Source: Lacihabitans sp. LS3-19 (GTDB lineage: Bacteria > Bacteroidota > Bacteroidia > Cytophagales > Spirosomataceae). Taken from it: a stretch of DNA of 64,000 bases. How positions within the stretch are numbered: position 1 is the stretch's first letter; every line of letters starts with the position of its first letter. The stretch spans positions 1 through 64,000 of the forward strand of contig NZ_RJUA01000001.1 of NCBI RefSeq assembly GCF_024343575.1, given 5' to 3'. Under the pieces are notes generated by a model. The model did no database searches. It saw nothing but the letters and a program-made list of their open reading frames with translations, and was not told where the DNA came from. Made by a program: the position numbers and the translations under genes. This document shows positions 10,201-19,387 of the stretch, in pieces.

Positions 10201-10445
10201 ACCATTTTAGCATCATAGCCTATAAAACTAAAACTAAGCTCGTTGGCGTTGCTTGGTAAAGAAATAGAAAAATTTCCGTCAGCATCTGTAGAAGTTCCAA
10301 CATTTGTGCCTGGAACAGTCACTGTCACTCCAGGTAAAGACTCCTGGCTAGATTCATCTTTTACTTGCCCTTTGACTGTTTTTTGTGCAAAACTTGAAAT
10401 AGCACAAAACATCAAAAGGAGCAAAATGGGTAGTTTTACTTTCAT
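7230..10445 (-). CDS. SusC/RagA-type TonB-dependent outer-membrane transporter
   Basis: An energy-coupled outer-membrane importer working with the SusD-like lipoprotein downstream. The 1071-residue protein has a signal peptide ending SSFAQ. A carboxypeptidase-regulatory-like domain follows (about 22-100; GQVKDESSQESLPGVTV). Then comes the plug with LQEVVVNALGFKTKRD and the SusC hallmark LKGASAAALWGSRAANGVLVI, and a large beta-barrel ending in an aromatic residue (KLNF). Length and order are normal for the family. No anti-sigma/ECF pair is adjacent, so regulation is not visible here. Confidence 0.95.
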   Translation of the reverse strand: MKVKLPILLLLMFCAISSFAQKTVKGQVKDESSQESLPGVTVTVPGTNVGTSTDADGNFSISLPSNANELSFSFIGYDAKMVTIGAQSFIDVKLSSDVTNLQEVVVNALGFKTKRDRSGSTSSSVSSDAIKSSGEANILNSLAGKASGVKIARSNGDPGAGTNIQIRGANTIGGNTQPLVIVDGVPLSNDNLYGSGSSRSGGVSQQSRLNDLNPEDIESTQILKGASAAALWGSRAANGVLVITTKQGKLNQKMKISYSAAYSMDEINRKHPMQTVYGQGSAGKYSPTATNSWGDKIANRAGGADIFNTTGEYFLGDNGQTIYPITTKNSKELFVNSNFDQVFQTGSYLDQNLTISGGSGKTTNFFSLGYLSQKGIVKNSDYDRFSMRFNNQTFFNNKVNLTTKANYIFTNSNRIQQNSNTAGLYLGLLRQPADFDMSAYKGTYFDKAGVATLGRQRSYRRYLGNNINPTYNNPLWTIYEQKATTAVNRFNANSNLNINPVSWLQLDFRGGIDTYVDKRVYFSPIGSASFNNGRLDNENFINSEINLDAIARADFPNLVPDKIGLNATLGYNINDRNRNSLYAATQNFLVNSDLQNFNNGVAPFEVSNNTNHIRSNRLYSILSFDIFKQLFLNISGTQEAASTISGTYFYPSTDLAWQFSNLKNITNDIFSFGKLRLSYGQVGVQPTAYKFGTTYETFTYSTYDDALDINEFGGGFRLNDDQGNANLKPEIKTEFEIGTDLRFFKDRLNLGLTYYRNEIKDILLAVNLSPTSGFLSKYANAGRMENKGLELDFGYKILAKANYGFDIYGNWNNNQNKVLDLAGVDRVALTDQSITSNAIVGQPLGILFGSRAARNEDGSLKLDANGFPTLDPQQGIIGNPNPDWRGGLGFRGYFKKLSFNILFERFQGGDFAERTRFVLNSFGTYEDTGHEVTLTKDLKNSAGKTFTSGTTVRGNIYNYGGGDVLLDESWYTTLGGGLGGSAINEFSIADGSWTRLREISMGYNFGGEKFRKATKFNSVDFSVSGRNLLLWTKIKGIDPEVNQSGVDNGFGIEYFTNPSTRSWVFTAKLNF

Positions 10446-10633
10446 AAATTGAAGTTTAATTTGTTAAAAAAATGAGATATAAAATTTAAAATTACAGAAA
10501 CGATACCAATAAAAAAACTTTTTAATAATTGAGACTGTCCAGGTTATTTGGAGTTATTAATAATAAAACTTGCAAATTGTTTAAAATAAAAGTGATTTTT
10601 TAAAGCCAAATGTTGCATTTCATATTAGAAATT

Positions 10634-12097
10634 CTAAAAATGATCCTTCTCAAAAGACTCAAAATCATTTTTGAGTTCAAGCATAAGCCTAGATTTCAAA
10701 GTTGAATCTTCAATAAAGGAATATTGAATACTGTTAAAAACAATTTGCTTTATGTCAGAATAAGAGAATTGAGGATAACGTTTAGCCATTAAAACGTATT
10801 GTTCTGTCAAGTTTGTTCTAAGAACACCTGCATCATCTGTGGAAATGACAATCGGCACACTGTGTTTTTTGTAAAGTGAGATAGGATGTTCGTCGTTTTT
10901 AACTTTTAGAATGAACTCATTGCTGGTTAAATTAATTTCTATTGCAATGTTTTCATTATGCATTTTTTCTAAAATAGCTTTTCCATTTTTTTCAAAAGGT
11001 ATATCAATTCCATGCCCAATGCGTTTTGCTCCAGCTACGTCGATGGCCTCCTCAATATGCCAACTGAGTTCTTCAGGTTTTACCATACCAAGGGTTAGCT
11101 CTCCAGCATGTAGTGAATTTTGAATATTCGGAAACTTTGAATTCAAGTACCTATACATACGCATGTGGAGCCAATAGTCTGACATCGCCACCCTGTGGTC
11201 TTCCTGACCTACAATATTTACTCCATTGATCAATTGGCTATTGGATGAAGAAACAAAACAAAGCACCAAATCAGCAAAAACTTGAGCTGGAGATTTTAAA
11301 CGTAGTACAGCATTTTGATATCTTAAAGTAAACGAATCATCATCTATACGGTTTGCTAAATGCGTTTTTTCAATTTTCTTATTATATTCCTTTGCTTGTT
11401 TTTCGAGGTTAGATTTTAGTAAATTATCATAAACCTCATCTAAAATTTCTGTCAATAATTTTTCATCCTTATTTTCTTGAGCGTTCCAAAGTTTTAAATT
11501 AAATCCTTCCAAAGACTCGGTCTTTTCTGATTGATAATGTTGCAATAAAATAGTTTCAATATATTGTACATTTTCTATTTGTGCTCTGTTTTTTAATTCT
11601 AATAACCCTTTGCCAATATCTTCGTTATTAACTATTTCAAATCCTGAAAAAGTACTGAAAAAATGATCGTCAGATGGTCCTTTTAAAATATTAAAATCTT
11701 TGGACGACCATTTTTCAGAAAGCTTTTGTTGTAAAAACAAAAGACTATCTTGACTTTTAATATTAGATAATTGCACCCAGACACCAGGTTTGTTTTTTGC
11801 TTTCTCAGGATTTTTTGAAAGAATATAAGTCTGTGTGTTTAGCCACAATTTGTTTTGAATAGCGTTTTCAAAAAACGTTTCAGCGTATAACGATCCATCA
11901 AAATGGTGGTGCAAATCTCCCCCCTTTGGCATTGCCGAAAAAAAAGACCTTAGCAAGGCTGTATTGTTGCGAATGGAATCAAATTTAATGTCGAAAGATT
12001 GGCTTGAAACGGTATAAAAACCTAATAAAAATAAGAAGAGAAGTTTTTTCACTGGAAAGGTTTTGTTGAGTTTAAACTTGAGTTTAAATTCTTTCAA
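10634..12097 (-). CDS. exported adenosine deaminase-like hydrolase
   Basis: A predicted metal-dependent purine-nucleoside deaminase acting outside the cytoplasm. After a basic start, residues 17-33 (KKLLFLFLLGFYTVSSQ) form a signal peptide. The metal-binding DLHHHFDGSL at 61-70 (His63 and His65), the HAGE motif at His330, RIGHGID, and the tandem aspartates in STDDAGV (421-422) match the adenosine deaminase fold. At 487 residues it is longer than cytosolic Add (about 330-350) because of roughly 170 residues inserted before the HAGE half, which recalls secreted ADA/ADGF-like enzymes. True substrate is unproven. It stands alone between susC and a TPR gene. Confidence 0.8.
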   Translation of the reverse strand: MKEFKLKFKLNKTFPVKKLLFLFLLGFYTVSSQSFDIKFDSIRNNTALLRSFFSAMPKGGDLHHHFDGSLYAETFFENAIQNKLWLNTQTYILSKNPEKAKNKPGVWVQLSNIKSQDSLLFLQQKLSEKWSSKDFNILKGPSDDHFFSTFSGFEIVNNEDIGKGLLELKNRAQIENVQYIETILLQHYQSEKTESLEGFNLKLWNAQENKDEKLLTEILDEVYDNLLKSNLEKQAKEYNKKIEKTHLANRIDDDSFTLRYQNAVLRLKSPAQVFADLVLCFVSSSNSQLINGVNIVGQEDHRVAMSDYWLHMRMYRYLNSKFPNIQNSLHAGELTLGMVKPEELSWHIEEAIDVAGAKRIGHGIDIPFEKNGKAILEKMHNENIAIEINLTSNEFILKVKNDEHPISLYKKHSVPIVISTDDAGVLRTNLTEQYVLMAKRYPQFSYSDIKQIVFNSIQYSFIEDSTLKSRLMLELKNDFESFEKDHF

Positions 12098-12168
12098 AGA
12101 TAGTTTATTCCTAAATGAAAATAAAGCTTAAGGGATTAATTGTAGGTTATTTGTAAAGCGAAAAGCAT

Positions 12169-13050
12169 TTATTTCTTAAAAATCCCTTTGGGATCATCCT
12201 TTCTTTGAAGTAGCTCGTTAAGTATTTCAAGATTTATTTCCTGACTATTAAGTTCGTATCCCTTATGAAATGACTCCCAAGCTTCATCGGGTTTATTTTC
12301 GAATATGTTTAACAAAGTCAATTGCATGTATGCAGGAGTATATTTTGGCTGTATTTCCAATGCATCATTTACTAATCCTCTTGCGATATTTGTTTCTATC
12401 ATAGAGTTAGGATTGTCGAAGGCCATTTTTATGTAAACAGTTGCCAAATCCACCTTCAGCACATAATTTGTGTTTTTCGAAATATCAATCCCTTTTGTCA
12501 TGAGTTTTATGGCATTCGAAAAATTGGATGATTGATATTCTATAACCCCTAAACCCCAATAAGGATCAATATTTTCAGGGTTTAATAACCAAGAAAGATT
12601 AAATCTATTGATGGCAGTGTTTTTGTCTCCTTCTGACAGATAATCCCAGCCCATTTTTGAAAAAAAATCAGAAGCCTCACTTCGAGATTTAAATGATTTA
12701 TCACAATCAGACAAAAACATGTAGTCATCTAATTGCTGAGCTTCTGTTTTCGTATATCGCCCAAAAAGCGGCAAAAAATTAATATCAACACCTGAAGGAG
12801 CCGTTTTATTTACTATTACTACCTCGCTTTCTTCTTCTAGTTTTGCATTGTTTCCTTCCTCTATAATTGTATTAGTAGTAGGTAAACTTGAAGTTTTAGT
12901 AAGAATGGTTGACTTTGAAGAAAGGATTTTATTACCTACATTCTGCGACTTCAACACCATCTGCTGGGAATAGCTGAGGGTATTTGCACAAACACAAAAA
13001 AGAAATAAAAAATGGTTCTTCACGGAAACTTTTAATTTTTCAGAAAACAT
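12169..13050 (-). CDS. exported tetratricopeptide-repeat protein of unknown role
   Basis: The N-terminus has a hydrophobic segment (HFLFLFCVCANTLSYSQQ) acting as a signal peptide. A low-complexity linker rich in Ser/Thr/Asn follows, and then several helical pairs with TPR character, for example WGLGVIEYQSSNFSNAIKL and a preceding AINRFNLSWLLNPENIDPY. The C-terminal part counts as another repeat (YMQLTLLNIFENKPDEAW). It presumably scaffolds protein contacts in the periplasm. No partner is evident: the upstream neighbour gcvT is divergent, and the adenosine deaminase-like gene lies 71 nt downstream on the same strand. Confidence 0.75.
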   Translation of the reverse strand: MFSEKLKVSVKNHFLFLFCVCANTLSYSQQMVLKSQNVGNKILSSKSTILTKTSSLPTTNTIIEEGNNAKLEEESEVVIVNKTAPSGVDINFLPLFGRYTKTEAQQLDDYMFLSDCDKSFKSRSEASDFFSKMGWDYLSEGDKNTAINRFNLSWLLNPENIDPYWGLGVIEYQSSNFSNAIKLMTKGIDISKNTNYVLKVDLATVYIKMAFDNPNSMIETNIARGLVNDALEIQPKYTPAYMQLTLLNIFENKPDEAWESFHKGYELNSQEINLEILNELLQRKDDPKGIFKK

Positions 13051-13247
13051 TATTTAAACGTATTATTTCAAAAAATATTTAAGATTATTAAATATTCTTT
13101 GAAATTTTCGTGCCAAAAAAAAGGAATCAAAAATAATCGGTTTTTTGGACTTTCTAAACAAAAAGATTTTTTTTTAATTGAATGGCTAAAAGGGTTTTAA
13201 ATATTACCGAAATAAATAGGTAAAATAAAATCCATCGCTCATTTTAT

Positions 13248-13255
13248 TATATTTG
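13248..13255 (+). promoter_or_regulatory. probable -7 promoter element for gcvT
   Basis: TATATTTG fits the Bacteroidota -7 consensus TAnnTTTG and lies 26 nt before the gcvT start codon, a typical distance. A clear TTTG at the -33 position is not seen, so the call rests on the -7 box alone. Confidence 0.45.
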
Positions 13256-13281
13256 CAATTCTAAACTAACGTAATCAACAA

Positions 13282-14376
13282 ATGGACACAAAAAAAATAA
13301 CCTTAAGCGACTTTCACGAATCTATTGGCGGCAAAATGGTGCCATTCGCAGGATTCTATATGCCAGTAAGATATTCCTCAGACAACGAAGAACACAAATG
13401 TGTAAGAGAAAGTGTGGGTGTTTTTGATGTGTCCCACATGGGAGAATTTTCACTAAAAGGGGAAAAGGCTTTGGATTTGATCCAAAAAGTTTGCTCTAAT
13501 GATGCCTCAGTACTTTTTGATGGAAAAATCCAATATGCATATTTACCCAACTTTGATGGTGGTGTAGTAGACGATTTGTTGGTTTACAGAGTAAATGCCA
13601 CAGAATATATTTTGGTTGTAAATGCTGGAAATATAGAAAAAGATTGGAATTGGATAAGTAGCCATAACACTTTTGAGGTGGAAATGAAAAATCTTTCTGA
13701 CGAAACCAGCCTATTTGCGGTACAAGGACCAAAAGCAACTGAAACGTTACAGAAACTAACCTCGGTTGATCTTTCAGCTATGGATTATTACACTTTTTTA
13801 AAGACGGAATTTGCAGGACATCCCAATGTTACTATTTCTGCTACGGGATATACTGGAGCAGGAGGTTTTGAAATATACCTACCCAATGAAATTGCCGAAG
13901 AGGTTTGGAAGAAAATATTTGAGGCAGGGGCTGAATTTGACATAAAACCTATAGGATTAGGTGCTAGAGATACCCTTAGGTTAGAAATGGGCTATTGTTT
14001 GTACGGAAATGATATTACAGACACTACTTCGCCATTAGAAGCTGGATTGGGTTGGGTGACCAAATTCACGAAAGAATTTATAAATAGTGAAAGTCTTTTA
14101 GCACAAAAACAAGCTGGACTTAAAAGAAAACTTGTAGGTATAGAAATGATAGACCGCGGGATTCCTCGTAGTCATTACGAAATATGTGATGAAGATGGAA
14201 ATACAATCGGTGAAATAAGCTCAGGAACACAATCTCCGACTTTAGGAAAAGGAATAGCGATGGGTTTTGTTAAAACAGAATTTGCAAAAACAGGAACTGA
14301 AGTTTTTATAAAAATTAGAGAGAAGCTTATAAAAGCTCAAGTTTGTAAAATGCCCTTCGTGGAGCCTGGCGTATAA
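13282..14376 (+). CDS. gcvT: glycine cleavage system T protein (aminomethyltransferase)
   Basis: Transfers the methylene group from the H-protein-bound aminomethyl intermediate to tetrahydrofolate, releasing ammonia. The 364-residue protein is full length. It opens with [21 protein letters not shown] and contains [10 protein letters not shown] and [16 protein letters not shown]. The [18 protein letters not shown] segment is typical of GcvT folate-binding proteins, and the C-terminal barrel starts near RKLVGIEM. The other glycine-cleavage genes (gcvH, gcvP) are not in the window. A FabG-like gene follows after 22 nt on the same strand and may be co-transcribed. Confidence 0.95.
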   Translation: MDTKKITLSDFHESIGGKMVPFAGFYMPVRYSSDNEEHKCVRESVGVFDVSHMGEFSLKGEKALDLIQKVCSNDASVLFDGKIQYAYLPNFDGGVVDDLLVYRVNATEYILVVNAGNIEKDWNWISSHNTFEVEMKNLSDETSLFAVQGPKATETLQKLTSVDLSAMDYYTFLKTEFAGHPNVTISATGYTGAGGFEIYLPNEIAEEVWKKIFEAGAEFDIKPIGLGARDTLRLEMGYCLYGNDITDTTSPLEAGLGWVTKFTKEFINSESLLAQKQAGLKRKLVGIEMIDRGIPRSHYEICDEDGNTIGEISSGTQSPTLGKGIAMGFVKTEFAKTGTEVFIKIREKLIKAQVCKMPFVEPGV

Positions 14377-14398
14377 AAATATTAAACATCAACCGAAA

Positions 14399-15133
14399 AT
14401 GAAACTAGAAAATAAAGTAGCCGTAATAACTGGCGGAGCACGTGGAATAGGAAAAGCTGCAGCCGAACTTTTTGCCAAAGAAGGTGCAACAGTAATAATC
14501 TGGGACTTGCTCGATGCAGGACAAGAAACTGCTGAAGAAATTGTAAAAGCAGGAGGCAAAGCTCAATTTATGAAAGTAGCCGTTACTGACGTGGCAGGAA
14601 TAGAAAATGCCGTTTCTGAAATCATAAAAGAGCATCACAAAATTGATATTTTAATCAACAATGCTGGGATAACGCGAGATAAAAGCATGCTCAAAATGAC
14701 CCATGATGAGTGGCAGTCAGTTCTTGATGTGAATCTAACAGGCGTATTTAAATGTACAAAAGCCATTGTACCGCACATGGTAGAGCAAAAATATGGAAGA
14801 ATAATTTGTACTTCGTCTGTAGTGGGAATAGCTGGAAACTTTGGACAAACGAATTATGTGGCCACAAAAGCGGCCATCATTGGCATGGTAAAAACCTGGG
14901 CCAAAGAGTTTGGAAAACATAATATTACAGCCAACGCAGTTGCTCCAGGATTTATAAAAACTGATATGACGGACCTTATGCCAAAAGAAGTCATCGACAA
15001 AATGGTTTCGGAAATTCCATCCAAAAGAATGGGCTTACCAATTGATATTGCCAATGCCTATTTATTCTTGGCTTCTGAAGATGCCTCATTTGTAAATGGG
15101 CATACGCTTTCGGTTAATGGAGGGATAGTTTGA
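14399..15133 (+). CDS. short-chain dehydrogenase/reductase, FabG-like
   Basis: An NAD(P)H-dependent ketoreductase, probably 3-oxoacyl-ACP or acetoacetyl-CoA reductase. The 244-residue Rossmann protein shows the cofactor loop TGGARGIG (11-18), NNAG at 87-90, and the catalytic set Ser139/140, Tyr153 and Lys157 in TNYVATK. It ends HTLSVNGGIV, as in the FabG group. FabG and PhaB cannot be told apart from motifs alone. There is no carrier-protein gene next to it; it follows gcvT closely, so the pairing with fatty-acid synthesis is by family only. Confidence 0.9.
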   Translation: MKLENKVAVITGGARGIGKAAAELFAKEGATVIIWDLLDAGQETAEEIVKAGGKAQFMKVAVTDVAGIENAVSEIIKEHHKIDILINNAGITRDKSMLKMTHDEWQSVLDVNLTGVFKCTKAIVPHMVEQKYGRIICTSSVVGIAGNFGQTNYVATKAAIIGMVKTWAKEFGKHNITANAVAPGFIKTDMTDLMPKEVIDKMVSEIPSKRMGLPIDIANAYLFLASEDASFVNGHTLSVNGGIV

Positions 15134-15193
15134 TAAAATTTTGATTATCTTCATGTTATAGATTTATATTACTTGATTTAATATTTTATCGAA

Positions 15194-15361
15194 ATGAAAG
15201 AGGAACTATATCTTGGGAAAAAGGTGTCTGAATTGAACATTCATGAGCAAAGGCTTCGTAAAATGATGCAGCTGATGAGGGTTCATAAAATGCTGGAAAA
15301 AGCCGAGAAAGTTCATAAAACTATGCCTGAAGATTTACTTTTAGGAAAAAATTTAGTTTAA
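15194..15361 (+). CDS. small hypothetical protein (55 residues)
   Basis: An ATG-initiated frame 60 nt after the FabG-like gene encodes a 55-residue, strongly helical, basic protein with several Met and Lys. It starts MKEELYLGKKVSELN and ends PEDLLLGKNLV. The even spread of charged and aliphatic residues, with a YLGKKVSELNIHEQRL amphipathic stretch, looks more like a real small protein than chance. I know no family for it. It could be co-transcribed with gcvT-fabG. It stops 8 nt before the convergent next gene. Confidence 0.5.
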   Translation: MKEELYLGKKVSELNIHEQRLRKMMQLMRVHKMLEKAEKVHKTMPEDLLLGKNLV

Positions 15362-15368
15362 AGTAGGT

Positions 15369-15995
15369 TTAAAAATTAACTGACAAAAAAAACGAATTTC
15401 TGTAAAATTTTTGAACTTTAATTCCAATATCATCTTTTCCCAACAAACAAGGCGTTATGTTTGAACTAAAGCCAATATTAAGCCTAGACAATACTTTTCT
15501 TGAATTAAAAATCAGTGAATATCCTAAAGTTGCAATAGGAAAAAATTGACCCGGAAAATATTTGTTTAGATGATTAAATTTAATTGGAACATAAACCTCA
15601 GAGCGGAATTTAACATTTGAATCACGCAATTTAATAGGAGTAATTGTAAAAGAATTTAATATAAATGGAAACCAGATAATTTTATTGTCATTGCTGTTTT
15701 TTGTTTGAAAAAACAAACCATCTCTTATCAAATTTAACCCTCCTCCAAATTTTATATTCAAATAAGGATATATATTTTCTGAATTAAAGATTTGTTTTTG
15801 AAAATTGATTTCCGTTGAAAATTGATTTCCGGGGTATTTATTTTTAGAAGCAAATTGGTTTCCTATCCCTTTAAACTTAAAATAATATCTGTAATATTCT
15901 CTTATACCAATTTCAGAATTTTGACAAAATGAAGATTGGATATTTAAAAATAAAAAAATTATACCCGTAAAACTTTTAATCTTGAATTTTATCAT
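15369..15995 (-). CDS. exported hypothetical protein, possibly a small outer-membrane barrel
   Basis: I do not recognise a family. The 208-residue product begins with a signal-peptide-like stretch (IIFLFLNIQSSFCQ). It then alternates polar and aromatic or aliphatic residues in short strands, with many Tyr and Phe, such as REYYRYYFKF and NIKFGGGLNLIRD, and ends in an aromatic residue (SVNF). That pattern suits an outer-membrane beta-barrel of about eight strands, but this is inference. It is isolated and convergent with the small gene downstream of fabG. Confidence 0.6.
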   Translation of the reverse strand: MIKFKIKSFTGIIFLFLNIQSSFCQNSEIGIREYYRYYFKFKGIGNQFASKNKYPGNQFSTEINFQKQIFNSENIYPYLNIKFGGGLNLIRDGLFFQTKNSNDNKIIWFPFILNSFTITPIKLRDSNVKFRSEVYVPIKFNHLNKYFPGQFFPIATLGYSLIFNSRKVLSRLNIGFSSNITPCLLGKDDIGIKVQKFYRNSFFLSVNF

Positions 15996-16253
15996 AATTG
16001 CATTGATATAATTATGTGTTAAAAAAATCTGAAAGGAAACTAATAGTAAAGCATTTAATCCATGATCTTAACTTTTGTGAAATTTATGTGAAAATCATCA
16101 TCTTTAAACTATCCACTATCGAATTTAAGAATTTTAAGTAATTCTTTTCTCTACAAATTTTTTTTCTTTGTTATAAATTATGAATTTTACTAAAAAACGA
16201 TTTAAAACCTATTTCCTTAAATTTCATTCCCTATTTTTTATCAATATTCAAAC

Positions 16254-17525
16254 ATGAAAAGACTACTCCTTCTTTTATTTTTAGTTTCTCAAATCTCAAT
16301 TGCTCAGAAAACTTATATTCAGTGTGGAAACTTAATTGATACCCGAAATCAGTTGGTGTTGAAAGACATGACGATTGTAGTAGAAGGCAACAAAATAGTA
16401 GATGTACAAAAAGGCCTAAAAAAAGGTGAAAAGACTGATGTGCTTATTGACCTAAGCAAAAAGTATGTGATGCCAGGTTTGATAGATATGCACGTACATA
16501 TAGAAAGCCAAACAGCTAAAGACCAGTTTCAAAAACGAATTCAGTATAGTGAAGCTGATGTGGCCTTTGAATCCCAAAAATATGCTAGGGTTACCTTAAT
16601 GGCGGGTTTTACAACCGTTAGAGATATGGGTGGCACAAATGTCAATATTTCTCTAAGAAATGCCATAAATAGAGGAAGTGTGATTGGACCAAGAATTTTT
16701 ACTTCTGGTAAAACGATAGCAACCACAGGCGGACATGGCGACCCATCCAATGGTATTGGTACAAAGCTAATGTTGCCGGAAGACGCATCTGATGGTGTTA
16801 TAAATTCAGCGGAAGAAGCAAGAAGAGCAGTAAGACAAAGATACCAAGATGGTGCCGACTGGATAAAAATAACAGCAACTGGAGGCGTTTTGAGTATTGC
16901 CAAAAACGGAAAAGGACCACAGTTTCAAGACGACGAATTAGAAGGCTTGATATCAACTGCAAAAGATTATGGATTTGGTGTAGCTGCCCACGCTCATGGA
17001 GCCGAAGGTATGAAAAGAGCCCTTAGAGCCGGAGTAACCACAATAGAACATGGTTCCTTTCTTGATGATGAGTGCATTGCTCTTTTCAAAGAAAAAGGAG
17101 CGTATTTGGTTCCAACCATTATAGCTGGAAAAACAGCTTCTGATTCTGCCAAAATCCCTGGATATTTTCATCCATTTGTTGTAAAAAAAGCCTTAGAAAC
17201 AGGTGTTTTGATTCAAGATGCGTTTGCTAGAGCGTACAAAGCTGGTGTAAATATTTGCTTTGGAACCGATGCAGGAGTTTACCCACATGGATACAACGCC
17301 AAAGAGTTTTTATACATGACAGAAGCCGGAATGCCTATAATGGAAGCACTAAAAGCAGCTACAATTACCAATGCGAAAGTATTAGGAATGGATGACCAGT
17401 TGGGTGCAATAGAGCCAGGAAAAATGGCTGATATCGTGGCAATAGACGAAGACCCTGCTAAAAATGTCTTGGCATTAATGAACATGAGTTTTGTGATGAA
17501 AGACGGTGTGGTTTATAAAAAATAA
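16254..17525 (+). CDS. exported amidohydrolase (prolidase/imidazolonepropionase-like)
   Basis: A metal-dependent hydrolase of the amidohydrolase superfamily with a signal peptide (MKRLLLLLFLVSQISIAQ). The active-site set is complete: His80 and His82 in GLIDMHVH, Lys205 in DWIKITATGG (candidate carboxylated lysine), His246/His248 in AAHAHGAEG, His266 in TIEHGS, and Asp339 in FGTDAGV. The Lys position and the VMPGLIDMHVH start match the Xaa-Pro dipeptidase-like subgroup rather than imidazolonepropionase proper. The substrate is probably a dipeptide or a cyclic amide in the periplasm. A plus-strand terminator follows. Confidence 0.85.
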   Translation: MKRLLLLLFLVSQISIAQKTYIQCGNLIDTRNQLVLKDMTIVVEGNKIVDVQKGLKKGEKTDVLIDLSKKYVMPGLIDMHVHIESQTAKDQFQKRIQYSEADVAFESQKYARVTLMAGFTTVRDMGGTNVNISLRNAINRGSVIGPRIFTSGKTIATTGGHGDPSNGIGTKLMLPEDASDGVINSAEEARRAVRQRYQDGADWIKITATGGVLSIAKNGKGPQFQDDELEGLISTAKDYGFGVAAHAHGAEGMKRALRAGVTTIEHGSFLDDECIALFKEKGAYLVPTIIAGKTASDSAKIPGYFHPFVVKKALETGVLIQDAFARAYKAGVNICFGTDAGVYPHGYNAKEFLYMTEAGMPIMEALKAATITNAKVLGMDDQLGAIEPGKMADIVAIDEDPAKNVLALMNMSFVMKDGVVYKK

Positions 17526-17543
17526 GCACCAAACATAAAAATG

Positions 17544-17576
17544 AAAACCTTCCTGATTGCTCTGGAAGGTTTTTTT
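17544..17576 (+). terminator. intrinsic terminator of the amidohydrolase gene
   Basis: The stem AAAACCTTCC pairs with GGAAGGTTTT across a ten-base loop and is followed by a run of T on the plus strand, 18 nt after the stop codon. Confidence 0.85.
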
Positions 17577-17596
17577 GTTGAAGTATAATCGCTTGT

Positions 17597-19279
17597 TTAT
17601 GTTAATTCGTAAGAAATTGGATAGGCAATTGGAAATTGTCTAACATACTCTTTCCAAACTTTAAATCCTCCCGCCAGATTGTTTATATTATTAAAACCAT
17701 GTTGTTGTAATATTTTGGCTGCTAAATACCCTCTAAGTCCTCTAGCACAATGTAAAATCACCAATTTATCTGTTGGGATTTTCTCTAGATTTTCTCTTAA
17801 AGTATCCAAAGGAATGTTCAATGAGCCTTCAATTATTCCATTGGTTTCCCTCTCTTTTGGCTCTCTAACGTCGATGATTTGAATATCATCGTTTTCAGAT
17901 ATTTTTTCGTGCAATTCCTCTACACTTAGAGGCGAACATCCATTATTTATGGCATTTGTTGCCGTATATCCATTTACAACCACCGGGTCTTTTGCTGGTG
18001 AATATGGAGGAGCGTATGCTAAATCTAACTGAGGCAAATCCGTAATTTTTAATTTACCATAGATAGCAGTACTTAAAACATCTATTCGTTTGTCTACGCC
18101 AACTTCACCAAAAACCTCAGCTCCTAAAAGCACCAAAGAATCTGCATCGTAAAAAGTCTCCACAATTATATCTTTAGGTTCGGGATAATAACTTGGTGTA
18201 GAACTAGCCACTATCAATGTCTTTTTAAAATTGATACACATTTTATCCAATTCTCTAGGGCCAAGTCCAGTCCTAGCCATGGTATAATTGAACAATTGTA
18301 CTATTGCAGTTTTATATCCTCCAAAAAGCTTTTCATTTCCCCCAACGGCATTAAATCCTGCAGACCTTCCACCTTTGTTGGAGTGCGTACCCAAAGGCAA
18401 ATAATCGTGCTCGTGCGTTTGTAAATTGTTGATGCTTACATTGTCTCCGGCAGCGTAAATATCAGGAATTGAAGTTTCGAAACTTTCATTTACCAAAAGT
18501 GCTCCATTTGGCAATGCCTTGGCTCCAAGGTTCAGTAACATTTCGGTATTTGGTTTAATACCCACACTCATTATCACATAATCTGTATCCAAAAACTGCC
18601 CATGTCCTATTTCAATTTTTTTAATTTTTCCTTCTTCTACAATAACATTTTTTACAAATGTGTTTTTGATAAACGCTATTCCTTTGTCTTCTAAAATATT
18701 TTGAGCAAATGCACTAAATTTTGGTTGCCACATCGGCAATACAGTAGCTCCACCTTCAATGACGGTTACTTTTTTGCCCGCATGGATCAAGTTTTCAGCT
18801 ACTTCTATGCCAATCAAACCCGCTCCCATCACGGTAATATGTTTTACCTTGTCGTTAAGTCCTTCCGCCATAATGTGGTCAAAATCTCCTAAACTACGGC
18901 ATGTAGACCAGTTTTGGGCTTTATCTAAATTTTGAATCGGTGGTACAAAAGACTTAGCACCTGTGGCAAAAACTAGTTTTGTATATTTGTATTTACCTTT
19001 GGGCGTTACAATAGTTTTAGTTTTTGGGTCAATTGCTGTAACCTCCTCATTAAGATGTACATCGATCTTGAATCTGTTTCTTAAAAGTTCTACGTCTGTA
19101 ACAAGCAATTTGTCCCGTGTTTTTATATGACCAGAAAGTGCGTATGGAATTCCACATGTGGCATAAGAAATATCTGCCGTTTTTTCAAAAAGCAAAATAT
19201 CTGCAAATTCATTTTCTCTTCTAGCCTTTGCTGCTGCAGATGGACCAGCAGACAAACCACCAATAATTATTATCTTCAT
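17597..19279 (-). CDS. FAD-dependent CoA-disulfide reductase with C-terminal rhodanese domain
   Basis: A pyridine-nucleotide-disulfide oxidoreductase of the CoA-disulfide reductase/NADH oxidase group. The FAD-binding start IIIIGGLSAGPSAAAKARR and the single redox cysteine Cys42 in YATCGIPYALSG identify the subgroup, which lacks the usual CXXXXC pair. An NAD-binding GAGLIGIEVAENL follows, then the dimer domain. Residues from about 460 form a rhodanese domain with Cys511 in HCARGLRG. The fused form (about 560 residues) is known to reduce CoA disulfides or persulfides. The role here, thiol balance or sulfane sulfur handling, is inferred. It is a single-gene unit. Confidence 0.9.
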   Translation of the reverse strand: MKIIIIGGLSAGPSAAAKARRENEFADILLFEKTADISYATCGIPYALSGHIKTRDKLLVTDVELLRNRFKIDVHLNEEVTAIDPKTKTIVTPKGKYKYTKLVFATGAKSFVPPIQNLDKAQNWSTCRSLGDFDHIMAEGLNDKVKHITVMGAGLIGIEVAENLIHAGKKVTVIEGGATVLPMWQPKFSAFAQNILEDKGIAFIKNTFVKNVIVEEGKIKKIEIGHGQFLDTDYVIMSVGIKPNTEMLLNLGAKALPNGALLVNESFETSIPDIYAAGDNVSINNLQTHEHDYLPLGTHSNKGGRSAGFNAVGGNEKLFGGYKTAIVQLFNYTMARTGLGPRELDKMCINFKKTLIVASSTPSYYPEPKDIIVETFYDADSLVLLGAEVFGEVGVDKRIDVLSTAIYGKLKITDLPQLDLAYAPPYSPAKDPVVVNGYTATNAINNGCSPLSVEELHEKISENDDIQIIDVREPKERETNGIIEGSLNIPLDTLRENLEKIPTDKLVILHCARGLRGYLAAKILQQHGFNNINNLAGGFKVWKEYVRQFPIAYPISYELT

Positions 19280-19387
19280 TTTTTGTGTTCTTTTTGAAAT
19301 ACAAAATTAGACCTTCGAAGTTTTATAAAATGTAAGATTTGTCACCCTTAAAGGCTTAAAAAAACTGACCTTGCTCAGGTATTTGCA

